Below, piece after piece: positions 22,832-33,514 of a stretch of 64,000 bases of DNA. Numbering within the stretch: position 1 is the stretch's first letter; every line of letters starts with the position of its first letter. The DNA is taken from contig CM036209.1 of assembly GCA_020631735.1 (NCBI GenBank), positions 8,779,451 through 8,843,450 of the forward strand. The letters are read 5' to 3'. A program made the position numbers and the translations under genes. The notes under the pieces are model-generated. The model saw only the letters and a list, made by a program, of their open reading frames with translations. It was not told where the DNA came from and made no database searches. Origin of the DNA: Saccharum officinarum (lineage: Eukaryota; Streptophyta; Magnoliopsida; Poales; Poaceae).

Positions 22832-22904
22832 TGGAGATGCGGGGTATCGATCCCCGTACCTCTCGCATGCTAAGCGAGCGCTCTACCATCTGAGCTACAT
22901 CCCC
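22832..22904 (-). tRNA. tRNA-Ala (anticodon AGC)
   Basis: A complete 73-nt cloverleaf on the minus strand: acceptor GGGGATG pairs with CATCTCC (one G-T pair) with discriminator A, D-arm GCTCAGATGGTAGAGC, anticodon stem CTCGC/GCGAG with loop TTAGCAT (AGC), and T-arm CGGGGATCGATACCCCG. A T run (ttttt) follows shortly after the 3' end, the usual RNA polymerase III terminator. No intron. Decodes GCU/GCC after A34-to-inosine editing. Confidence 0.96.
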
Positions 22905-23064
22905 AGTTGGATTTTGGTGTCCAGTTTGGCCTTTATAACTTCTGAGTGTAGGAACATGGATCGACTCAGTCCTAGCTCGTTAGTCGATGCTATAATTGGC
23001 CCTTCTTTTTAGGCATACTGGACCATCGAAAGCAGCTTTGTTAGCGCTGCTGCATTGTGCATAT
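22905..23064. other. tRNA 5' flank, nothing further recognised
   Basis: Short unassigned stretch between the tRNA and the next MITE. Confidence 0.4.
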
Positions 23065-23334
23065 GGCCTTGTTTAGTTTCTAAATTCAACCCTAAATTTC
23101 ACTATGTAAAAAGAAGATTTCCATCATATCAAAATACTGTCACATGTGGAGTACTAAATATAGATGAAATTTAAAACTAATTGTACAATTTTATTGTACT
23201 TTGCGAAACGAACATTTTGAGTCTAATTAGTCAAAATTTAGATAATTTTTACCAAATACCAATGAATTAATACAGTACGCATTTAATGCCACTGTACCAA
23301 TTCGGTGCTACCAATTCCGGAACTGAACACGGGC
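23065..23334. mobile_element. GGCCTTGTTTAGTTTC MITE
   Basis: Left end ggccttgtttagtttc; right end ggaactgaacacgggc is its imperfect inverse over 16 bp. Core motifs (tctaattagtca, aattttt) match the family but have diverged. No certain target duplication. Confidence 0.7.
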
Positions 23335-23769
23335 ATACCCGGGTTTCGGTAGACTGGATGGATACCAACGTATATACAGAGACCATGGCAACAAGCCAGC
23401 AGCCGCAGTGTTTTTTTTTTCCTTTTTTTTGCACGTTTCCGGTGTCGGTCGGTTGAATCATGGCTTTCTGTTCAGGCAACGTGGTCCTTCAATCCATGCG
23501 GCATCAAATCGTCTATTGGATTCGATCCGTTATTACAAGCTCGAGCAGGTTACACGCTCCGAACTTTTTTTTTTTCCTAAACACACAAAAGTTTGCGCGT
23601 CGTTGTATTAAAAAATGAGAAGTTTGGTTACGAAGCGCTGCGTCTGCGCTACAGGGGGCTCGAAAGGATTACTACGAAGCTCGTGCCTGCCATAAGGCCA
23701 TACTAACTAGGCTATTATGCTAGAAATTAGACAACCCAAGTTTCTTGCGCCCGCCTGCACCCATTGTTC
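23335..23769. other. Unassigned sequence
   Basis: No gene or repeat recognised. Confidence 0.4.
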
Positions 23770-24429
23770 GGCCTCATGCTTGATCACAAGCTAGTAGCTG
23801 CGGAATCTGGGTGGTGGCGCCACGAAAGCATCTCGTATTCCTCTCCTTCCATAGCTCCCAAACAGCTAAGGCGAACAGAGTGTCTGCTCCTAGCTTGTTG
23901 TTGCCGGACCACATCAATCTCCATCCGTTCCACTGATCGAAGATTGTGTTAAAGTTGAGCATACCTTGCGGTTGACCGACCACGGAGAGGACACTCCACC
24001 ATACTTGCTTGTTGAAGGAACAGGAAACGACGATGTGGTCTATGGACTCTGATTCTTGGTCGCAGAGGAAGCAGGCTTCATTGGCGTCTAGCCCATGCCT
24101 GGAGCCGACGGTCCGACGTCCATTGCTTTCGTCGAAGAGCGAGCCACAGGCACTGCTGCAGATCCCCTTTGTAGGGGCAGCTACAGAGCATTTGTAGGGC
24201 GGTTTGGCCAACCGCCCCTACCAAAGTGTTTCTATAAATGCACTATTTGTAGGGGCAGCTGGATATTGAGTCGCCCTTGCAAATCATTTTCGAAATCACG
24301 AATTCAACCACCAAAAAATTCAAAAAAAAATAGCAAAACTTTTTTAAATCCCAGGGAGGCCCCCACTGGTCAGCCACCCGCTTAGCTCCGACCCATGGCT
24401 ATTTTTTCACGATTTTTGGAGACTTCGCG

Positions 24430-24488
24430 GTTGCCGGCCTTTGAACCCATGACCTCCCCTCGCGCGAACCGTACTCTACCACTGTACC
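24430..24488 (-). other. tRNA-like segment inside CACTA element A
   Basis: Minus strand reads acagtggtagagt, then cgcgcgaggggagg, then atgggttcaaa, i.e. A-box-like and B-box-like motifs at tRNA spacing. No acceptor stem forms, so not a tRNA gene. Its homologue is in element B at 45838-45905. Confidence 0.5.
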
Positions 24489-24566
24489 CCTTTGTTAGTT
24501 GTGTTTAAAAGCCATTTCGGTTCCCCACATATTGTACTTAATCGAGTGTAAATTGATTGTTTAAGG

Positions 24567-25090
24567 CCATAAATGAATTCAAATCAAAAAATTGTCAACT
24601 ACAAAGTTTTATAATTTTTCGAGATCTACAACTTTCATTTAAGTAGTTTCTGCATCTGAGGTCGTTTACAAAATTTGAATTTCAAATTTGAGAAATTCAA
24701 ACGTAGTTTAGCATTACAAGATGATTTCAAATAAAAAAATTGTCAACTACAAAGTTTTGTAACTTTTTGAGATCTACGATCTTTATTTTGGTTGTTTTCC
24801 ATCCGAGGTTGTTTGAAAAATTCAAATTTTAATTTTTTGAAATTCAAACATAGTTTTGCATGACAAGATGATTTCAAATCATAAAATTGCCAACTACAAA
24901 GTTTCATAACTTCTCAAGATTTACAAAGTTTATTTTGGTTGTTTCTCCATCTGAGGTCATTTGAAAAATTCAAATTTTAAATTGGATAAATTCAAACGTA
25001 GTTTTTCTTGACAAAATAAATTCAAACGAAAAAGTTATCAACTACAAAATTCTATAACTTCTCAAGATCTACAAAGTTTATTTTGATCAT
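24567..25090 (+). repeat. Internal tandem repeats of CACTA element A (unit about 148 bp)
   Basis: About four diverged copies, each with caactacaaagtt, gatctaca, ccatcygaggt and aattcaaacgtag. A further partial copy lies at 25560-25680. Confidence 0.8.
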
Positions 25091-25124
25091 TTGGTCAAAT
25101 ATTCATCCAACATGGTGGTTCTGA

Positions 25125-25189
25125 TCACAAATCTTATATATCTCTCTTATAGTTTTATAAACTATAAGAGAGATATGTAAGATTTGTGA
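25125..25189. repeat. Inverted repeat with 31-bp arms and a 3-nt loop
   Basis: Arms 25125-25155 and 25159-25189 (tcacaaatct...tatagttt and its inverse) differ at one position. A diverged version sits at 45138-45203 in element B. Confidence 0.85.
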
Positions 25190-26204
25190 ACAATGTTAGT
25201 TTCACTTTGTCATATGAAAAAATGACCAAAACAAAAATTGTACATCTCGATGAGCTATACAACTTTTATGTTTATGACTTCTTCAGCTGGAATTGTTTGA
25301 TGTTTCAAAATGTTGTTCGAAGTTGTCATTTTTTAAATTCAAATTTTGAAATGTACATAAGAAAAGATGACCAAAAGAATAGCAATAAGAACACAATATC
25401 TTGATAGACAATAATTTTAGAAAATTTTAGAAAAAACCCATCACATTTGGAGTTAATATGAGGGAAAAAGACTAGTTACAAGTTTTAACCACAGATTAAA
25501 CAGAGAAATAAGTGTTCATCAATAATTTGAAATTAAATTTCAAACAGTATTTTGAAGTATCAAATGAATTCAGATAGAAAAGTTGTTAATAGCAAAGATT
25601 CATAACTTTTTGAGATTTATAACTTTTATTTTGATCATTTCTCCATCCAAGGTTGTTTTGAAAATTCAAATTTTAGTACTTCATTTTAAATATTCGGCGT
25701 CCATTTGTAGGGACGACTGGATATTGAGCCGCCCCTACAAATAGACGTCATTTGTAGGGGCGGCTAAAAACACTAACCGCCCATACAAATCAACAATTTA
25801 TAAGAGCAACTCGTTTAAGAACCATTTGCAGGGGCGGCTCAATATAGAGCCGCCCCTTAAAAAAAAGATGAAGTTGCTACAAATCGTTTTCTACATAGTG
25901 AGGAACATCTTGACGTGTAGGGGTGCCCAGGTGTCCCAGACCAAGCTGCAACCGGGGACCGGGTGCGATGCGGAATGCAGTGCAGCATATGCCGACTTGA
26001 CTGAGAACTGCCCGCTGTCGTCCATCTCCATATGGTTCGATCATCTGTGTCATTGAGCACGTCTCTGATGGCGACCCAAATGGCCAAATGCGCAGGTACT
26101 GACGGATTGCGGGGATGGAGAGCCCTCCGATGATCTGCTGGATCCACTTTCTGTCAGACAGGGCCTCGGCCACGCTCTGAACCTAGAAGAATTGTTCGGT
26201 TACT

Positions 26205-26530
26205 TGTTAATGGTTCTTGTGTCAACACAAATCATATTTTTTATCTTGTCTGACTATATAAATAATTGTAATTTATTAATTGTATTTACGTGGACATAGT
26301 TCATTTCTTTGTCCTCGTTCTGACTATACAAATAATTATCAATTATCTTTATACTGACACAGATCCAATATTTGTCCTTGTTCAACTATATAAATAAATT
26401 GTAATTTGTTTTTGTCCCTGTATCAATACATATTAGATTCTCGCCATTGTTTGACTATACAAAGAATTGTCATTTGTTAATTGATTTGGTGTCGATAACT
26501 CGATACACATCAGATTTTTGTGATTGCTTG
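26205..26530 (+). repeat. Degenerate tandem array, about 80-bp unit, four copies
   Basis: Each unit has a tgtca/tatca...aca start, a ttgt...gactata(c/t)a(a/t)a core and an aattgt end. Non-coding. Confidence 0.6.
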
Positions 26531-26738
26531 TTTGTATGTGTTTTCGTGTGTTGATGAAAGAGGTAAAGCCCAATTTAATCTGCAAAATGAGCCCATATTT
26601 ATTCACCTAGTAAGAACCTCCAACAAGCTTGTGAACAAACCAATGCAAACAAATTGTAGCCATTGGATGCTAATCTAGTGGCTGCTGGCTGTCGTCTCAA
26701 AATAAGTTATATTCCAGACACCTGAAATATAGCATGTC

Positions 26739-27144
26739 TGTCGGTGTTTGATGACCGACAACTCGTCACGGGGTTATCTGGGACAATTGTTCGGGGGACA
26801 TCGGCGTATGCAGAAGTCGATGGTAAACACAGAGACAATGATTTATACTGGTTCGGTCCGCCGGAATAACATCGGCGTCCCTACGTCTAGTTTGGGATGA
26901 ATAGTATATTACGCCCTGCGTTTTAGGGTTTAGACCGTGAGGTCTGTTCCTATTGTTCTGCTGATCTAGGAAGCTTTGCCCTCCTTTATATAGTCCAGGA
27001 GGTAAGAGTCCTAGTTAGTTACAATGTAAAAATACCAGTAGGATTTATATGATAGCAATGTTACAAGAATTGTATGGGAGGAATCCTAGTCGGACTAGAT
27101 CTTTTCTCTTCCTTACGGGGTACCCCGGGTACTATGTACCGACA
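26739..27144 (-). repeat. 3' LTR of the Gypsy-type derivative
   Basis: 406 bp, plus-strand ends tgtcggtgtttg...gtaccgaca. Confidence 0.9.
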
Positions 27145-28800
27145 AGCCTCCGAGCATTGTATGGTTGATCTTGAAGCATCTTCTTGTTCCTCCAGGTCTT
27201 GCCAAGTAGAAACAAACTTCGTTCGAGTGCTTTCTTGAGAGTAACCATGTAGCGCTTCTTGAAATCTTCGGGTGGTGTGCACTTTCCGGAAAAGTGCACT
27301 CACTGAGTGTAGCTCCCGAGTCTCTTGCTGTTTGGAACAAAGAGTTGGAGGATCTTCTCTGTAATTTCTTCACGAAGAATTTAAAAACATACTCTGAGGA
27401 TATGTATCCTGTAGGCCCCGAGCCTATGTCCAAGTACTTATCGTCGGCGCTAGGATTTGAAAAGAATATACTCAGGGATGCAGCCGACTAACCTCTTGGG
27501 ACCATGATCAACGGGTGCTTGCTACCGAGTGGTTGGAATCTTGGTAGTTTAATCTTCCATCCTTGAATTGGAGCCCCCGAATGTAGCGTCCAAGTGAAGC
27601 TGAGATAGCCGTGATACTGGTCGAGCCCCCGAGCTTAGTACTGTGGCATCCGAGTAGATGGATGAGCGTATATGTGTACGTCTATCGCAGGAGCGTGTCA
27701 CGGTATCCGAATAGTCGGACGTGGCTCGAACGTCTCGCTTGCAGGTCGGATGCCTTGATCAGGGCCGTACCTACAAATTGGAGGCCCCTGTGTGAAATAT
27801 AAAATAGGGCCCTCAAATCTAAGAAGCCAAGCCAAGCAGGCCGGCCGGCATTGGCCACCGAGTTTACATCCTTCTAATCCAATTAGCTAACCAGTAATCT
27901 AAGGCCTATGTTGTAATGTTGCATTTTATTTCTTCTATCCAATAATTGATCAACCATTGTTAATTAGTGCTTTGGAGGCCTTTAAAGTTCGGAGGCCCTG
28001 AACAGTCGCACAGCTTGCTCCTGCTAATCTACGGGCCTGGCCTTGATGCTGTCGATGACTCCAGAGGGTAGTTGAACTTGCCTCCAGCTTGACAACAGTC
28101 TTTACTCCGTGATGTACTCGTACATGCTGAGAAGCGTTGTGACGTATCATGCATAATGTCCATAATTAGCTTGTATGCCTTGCGTGTAGATTAGTCACGA
28201 CGCCAAGGACCGGAGTCGGGGAATTCCGTGTGGCCCTGTTTTTTAGTATGTATCCGGATGGAGTTGATCTCGTGTGGGAACCGAAATGGCTGCCCGCGTG
28301 CTCCTCGTAATGATATACTCCAGATGTGTACGTTAAGACTCCAATAAGCTTGCTTGCGTCATCATGCATTGTTTGTCCCCTGTTCTGGCGTGCGGATCTG
28401 CATGGTCGTTGAAGATTTGGCCGTGGCCTTGCTTGCTTGTTGAGCCGGACAGCATGGCTTGTCATTACGTTACGTACATGATGCATGCAGCACATTTGAA
28501 TGCTGAAAATATTCCGGTATGGATATGTAGTTGGCTCGGTATATGCTGTGTAATGGCCAGAATCTGGCTTGAGTTCGACTCGTGCTGTTAATCTTCGCAC
28601 GTTTGACTCGGTCGTGCCATTGAGTCCAACTCAAAACGTCATCACCACGAGATGGGACGGATCGTGCTCTGCTCCACTGCTGTGTGGCTCCATATCGTTG
28701 ACCGCGTGATGGTGGTGCCTGGCATGTTGGCCTCTTTGCATGTTGACATGGAGCTGCAGGAAGTAAGGCTGCATGACTCTGTACATGCAGTATCTTAACT
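27145..28800 (-). other. Interior of the Gypsy-type derivative, left part
   Basis: No conserved domain. 27758-28043 has cagggcc-like inverse ends that may be a small hAT-like insertion, but no target duplication was found. Confidence 0.4.
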
Positions 28801-29700
28801 TAGTCGGGCGAAGTCTTAGACTGTCCGCACTGGTCGTCCTCTATATTCATTATCTAAAAGGAATATTCTAGTCTGGTCATCAAGATTCTCTTCTCTATAC
28901 TGCTTTCTCTCGTACCCATCCGTACTCTATATCCTCCTCTATCTTACTGTGGGACCCACCTGTCAGTTTTTTTATTTAAAACCCACCCCGCCTCCCTCCC
29001 TCCCATTCTCTCTCTTTCTCCCACCTCTCCGCTCTCCTCTCCACCTCGCCTCTCTCCGCCGCCTCCACGGCCGGGATGACGCCGGGCGGACCAGTGCGCG
29101 GCGAACCGGCGGGCGAGCGCGCGGCGGGCCTCGGCGGCCGGACCAGCGGCGGGCGAGCGGGCGCGGCTCCGACGGCGGCGAGGCGGACCCCGACGGCGCG
29201 CGGGCAGGCGAGCGGCTCGGCGGTCGGCGGGCGGCGGATCCTCTCTGGAGCGGCTCGGCGGCGGCGGATGGGCACGAGGGCGAGGCGAGGCGTGGTGGGA
29301 GGAAGAGGAGGCAGCGGCGAAGCAGCTCAGCGGCGGTGGATCCGCTCTTCCCTCGAGCGGATCGGGCGCGGACGGCGGTCGACCGGACTCGTCGGTGGTG
29401 GCGAGCTCCACACGCGCCCTCCTCGGCAGCCGTCCACCTCCCCGGTGGCGGGCGCGTCCCCTCCCTGCTCCGTCTCGGCGGCGGTTCACGGCGAGTGCGG
29501 CTCGAGGCGCCCCGCCGGGTGAAGCTCCCGACACGGCCGCCCTCTCCCCGCTCCCTCCACCGGCGGCCGACGGAGCTCCCTATCACGATGGTCGAGGCTG
29601 GCCGTAGAGGTCAGCGTCAGTGGCGAGGACGCCGAGGAGAGCGGGCACACGGGCCCCACTCTGGCCGATAGCGGACGAACGGGAAACCTGCTTAATTTGG
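28800..29700. other. GC-rich block inside the Gypsy-type derivative
   Basis: An AT-to-CT-rich lead-in followed by about 650 bp of very GC-rich sequence with long open frames on both strands, resembling a grass first exon. No protein family recognised; possibly a captured gene fragment. Confidence 0.35.
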
Positions 29701-32700
29701 CGGACGAGCGACGATACTGGAGGGTAGCGTACCGGCTGCGGGCCTTCCGTCCGCTATCCGGTATTCCAGGATGGTTTAGAGGACCGCGGTGCAGCAAGCC
29801 TTAGAGCCAAGTCCGAGGGCCGGCATCCCATGCCGAGTAGCATGAAGCCGAACCAATGAAGTTTCGGATGCTCCATGTTGGTCCGATTTGAATATGTGCT
29901 CCCTTGTTTGGCAACCAGTATGACCAACGAGATTTATGGCTCGATACATACTCCGTATATGCAGGTAGGTCGAGGTATCATGAATATCCATATGGTTAGC
30001 CTGTATACGGGCTCCTTTCTGCTCGTTGGCCGGTGGAGCACCACGATTTGCAAAGTATCAACGCGAGCTCGCTTCAGGATATCAAGTCCCTGTGCAAAAG
30101 ATGCCACAATTGCGCCGCTGAGTACTCGGAACCCATTCCCGACTAGAGCGTTAGGTCCGAGTAGTTGACAGTAATAATAGATCTTTGCACTATGCCAGAA
30201 AAGCTTATCAGTGACGCCTCGATTAGTGACTCATAAAGGAAACGCGTCACTAATAGAATATTAGTGACGCGGGTGAATGAGACGCGTCACTGGTCAGTTG
30301 TTGCTCATGCTCTAGGAAACAGACGCGTCACTAATAACAATGTATCAGTGACTCTTATAAAGAAAACGCGTCACTGATAGTATCTGTGACGCGTATCATC
30401 TAGCCACGTCACTAATATATAGTCATATTGGTGACGCGTGTGAACAAGACGCGTCATTGATAAGGAAAGTGACGCGTTTTGTCTAGACACGTCACTATTA
30501 CGAAGGCATATCAGTGACTCTTGTTGATAAAACGCGTCACGTTTTTTTAGAAAAGTCACGGATGTATTTGGATTTTGGGCTGGAAACCTGGTAGGCCCAA
30601 GTTAACGAAACGACCACTCTCCAGCGACATAAATCCAAGTTGATAAAAAAAATAAAAACCCACAGCCATATCCTTATCCCCTCCGCACTCCCCTGAGACC
30701 GTATCGCTCCTCCTCTCAACGCGTCGCACTCGCACCACGGACTCGAAGCCGCTGCCGCCGTCCCCTGCGTCGCGACCCCCGCGTCGCGGCTGCCGACCTC
30801 CACCACGGCCCGACCCCTGCCCTCTGCCGCGACGGCCGAGGCCATCCACGCGTGAACTGGCCACCCCCTCTTTGCAGATCTGGGGCTGATGAAGCCCAGG
30901 ACCACCAACCCCCTCCCATGGCCGCCGCCTGCCCCAGGTACTCCTACTTCTTCTCCCATAGCACCGGCGTGGTCTCCAGGCTGTGGTCCCACCATGATTC
31001 GCCGCGCCCACTCCGGTGTCTAGGTTGGGGGAGGCCATGGCCGACAGCGGATCTTGGTGGTGCGGCGTCTCCGTCCCCTGTAGCCCAGTGAATGATGCCT
31101 CCCCCAGATGGACCGCGTGGTGCGGCGCCCCCGTCCCCGGTGGCCTCGTCCTCCCCAAATCGACCATAGGTTCGCGCTCTCGATCTGTTTGTTGACCGTA
31201 GGATTCAGGGCCGTTGCGGGAGAGGGTTACAGCAAGATCTAGTTCAAGGAGGGTTGGGGGATTGGGGAATCGCTACCACGATTATTTGCCGTAATATATT
31301 CCGATTGCTTGCTGTGTTTTGTGAGTCTAATTGAATTGTAGATAGGCACTTTCGTTTACAATAATTATTAGGTGATTGGGGAGGGATGAATTTGCCGTCT
31401 CTGGTGGGAGTTTGTGAAGTTATGTATGTCGAGAAATTTATATGCTTCATGTTCTGGAGATTGGAGGCTTAGTCGTGTCCTGAGCCAAAGGAATCCCAGT
31501 TTCAGCATCTGTACATTTTTTTTGAAAGCTATCACAAGTTATGTAGATATATGTTGTGTGCATTTACAGACTTACAGTTATTTTTTGTCACTGATTTTGG
31601 AGCATGAAAACTGCTAAATCAGCCCCTTAAAATAAGTATAAAGATGTTGGTTATAGTATTTAGCACCCTGGCCTGGATGCGCACCTAGCAGTCTAGCACA
31701 TGCAGCTTATAAGTTTCATTTTTTTAAATAAACCTAGCATGTTGTTTAATTTGGGGATGAAATTATGTTTATGGATCTAGATTTATTTGGTGGCTGATTA
31801 AGAAGGCTACTTTAATTGATCACTACTGTGAAATTGATTACTTACTGCAATTTAACCTTGCAATTTAACCTTGCATTCACTACTGTGAAATCGATTTACT
31901 AATTGTTCACAAAATAAGATTTCACACATACATGCTTGCCATCTACAGTTTATCCTTTGATTTTTTTTATTTTTACAACATTGGAACATTCGTAGCTATG
32001 GCTGTGTGACAAGCAAGATACTTTTCAGATAGTTAAGCCTTAGGAGTCTTGTTGATACCGTGAGTAGAATAGTGTAATCGACTTGGTGTGTAGTATGGGA
32101 TATGGATGATATGTGTTTTGTAGTATGACCTTAGTTTTCCTTTGCCTAAATGTTTGGATCATGCAAAATCAAGAAATTGATCGACAGATGCTATGCCAAA
32201 TACTGGTACTGCAGTTATGTTAGACCCTTCACAAAGGTGAAGTTATTTGTCCTCACTCTGTATTAGTTTGCGTCTTTGGAAATAATCTGAACTTTAAAAT
32301 TTGGGAATTAGTCTATGAAAGAAAACCATTGAAACCCAATCGTACACTGTCCCTGAGTTGTTTATGCCTCATCGTGTAACCCTTTTTCCTTTTAATGCAA
32401 TATGAGCGATTGAAGAATTCATCTGAGCATGTATAACCAACTTGTCATCTTAACGGAGACCTTTTCTGCAGAATGTGGTACAGCATGCACTGTCCATAAT
32501 TCCACGTGGCAGCGACAGTGCCTGCTTCCCTACACTTTTACAGGAAAATGGCTACTTCCCTACGGTTTTACAGTTTAAGACAAACAATTCTCCATGTATG
32601 GAATCACCACTGCGCTATGCAACCTTACAGCTATTGAGTTATTATACATATACATATATGTAATGGCACAATCAATTACTCATCTAAACGAAGATATGTT

Positions 32701-32767
32701 TAATCAGCTATACATACATATATATGTGTGCACACAATCAATTACTCACCTGTACATTTAAATACGT

Positions 32768-32815
32768 CGGCTAGCTTTGCCTAGCCCGTGGCAATTGCCG
32801 CGGGGTTCTATCTAG
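32768..32815 (+). mobile_element. Helitron 3' terminus inside CACTA element C
   Basis: Hairpin cccgtggcaattgccgcggg followed by gttctatctag and then T: a stem-loop about 10 bp before CTAG, as Helitrons end. The 5' end could not be placed. Confidence 0.55.
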
Positions 32816-32855
32816 TATAAATTAAATTTTCACCTGGCTCCATAATGCTATGCAG

Positions 32856-32909
32856 GGAATTGGAGATTTAACAACTGCTCTCCTACCGGAAGAAATACGT
32901 AGGGATGTT
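32856..32909 (+). pseudogene. Exon-like captured fragment in CACTA element C
   Basis: A 54-nt piece flanked by ctatgcag on the left and gtaagt on the right, open for 18 codons (GIGDLTTALLPEEIRRDV). Bounded by intron-like AT-rich DNA. The protein of origin is not recognised. Helitron and CACTA often carry such gene pieces. Confidence 0.45.
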
Positions 32910-33514
32910 GTAAGTATATTATGGGAAGCAATACACATTTGTGGATGGAAGATTTCATTTGATTGTTTCTAGATATGTAAATTCTCCCATTTTTGTACCT
33001 TGTAAACCCCCATGGCTGATACACATTTTGTAGTATAACTTGTATCTAAAAAGTTTGCAAAGAATTGATTGCTGAAATCGTGGGAACATGTCTGATATGA
33101 TCATTGTTTATAGGATCGTCCTATATGTATATAGGATCATTGTAGCTTTTTTTGTTTTTTTTTGAAATAGTTATCAGTGACGCGTATTTGGTACACGCGT
33201 CACCGATAGAGGGTTATCAGTGACGCGTCTTGGCTACATGTGTCACTGATAGAGGCTATCAGTGACGCGTCTTGGGTACACGTGTCACCGATAGAGGGCT
33301 ATCAGTGACGCGTATTGGGTACACGCGTCACCGATAGAGGATTATCAGTGACGCGTCTTGGGTACACGCGTCACCGATAGAGGATTATCAGTGACGCGTA
33401 AAAACGCGTCACTGATTTACCCTTATCACAGACGCAAGAATAGTGACGTGTTTTTTCCGCGTCACTGATGACTGTCTAGACGCGTCACTGATAAGGTTTT
33501 TTGGCATAGTGTTG

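Larger units (their letters stand above)
24151..25900. mobile_element. Non-autonomous CACTA element A (1,750 bp, TSD AGG)
   Basis: Left terminus cactgctgcagatcccc; right terminus, read on the minus strand, cactatgtagaaaacg. AGG lies on both sides (24148-24150, 25901-25903), the 3-bp duplication expected for CACTA. Subterminal repeats are tttgtaggggcggct units in both directions (24164-24290, 25700-25860). The interior has a tRNA-like segment, four diverged repeats of about 148 bp and a long hairpin, and no transposase. Confidence 0.85.
23770..26180 (-). pseudogene. LINE reverse-transcriptase C-terminal fragment, split by a CACTA element
   Basis: The minus strand of 26180-25904 encodes SDRKWIQQIIGG and a WAPLHVKMF stretch, as in the C-terminal part of plant non-LTR reverse transcriptases. 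The same protein continues on 24147-23770, where RRKQWTSDRR and the zinc-binding module (CFLCDQES...H....C...VW, WKERNTRCF) follow. Removing 24151-25900 plus one copy of the AGG duplication joins the halves in frame. Other frameshifts exist (near 24100). Only the RT zinc-binding end is left; the RT core and endonuclease are absent. Dead copy. Confidence 0.75.
30188..33511. mobile_element. CACTA element C (3,324 bp, TSD TTG)
   Basis: Termini CACTATGCCAGAAAAGC and, inverted at the right, CACTATGCCAAAAAACC, continuing in near identity to TTATCAGTGACGC. TTG on both sides (30185-30187, 33512-33514). Dense subterminal arrays of cagtgacgcgt / acgcgtcactg (30209-30560 and 33172-33500). The interior has a GC-rich leader-like block (30680-30960), AT-rich intron-like DNA, a Helitron end and one exon-like piece, but no transposase. 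It sits in the Gypsy-type derivative. Confidence 0.9.

Noticed and set aside
27758..28043. Small hAT-like element with cagggcc ends
   Set aside because: The end inverse match is weak and no 8-bp target duplication was found.
28944..29671. ORFs of about 200-240 codons on both strands
   Set aside because: Low-complexity Arg/Pro/Gly translations in a GC-rich block; no domain in any frame.
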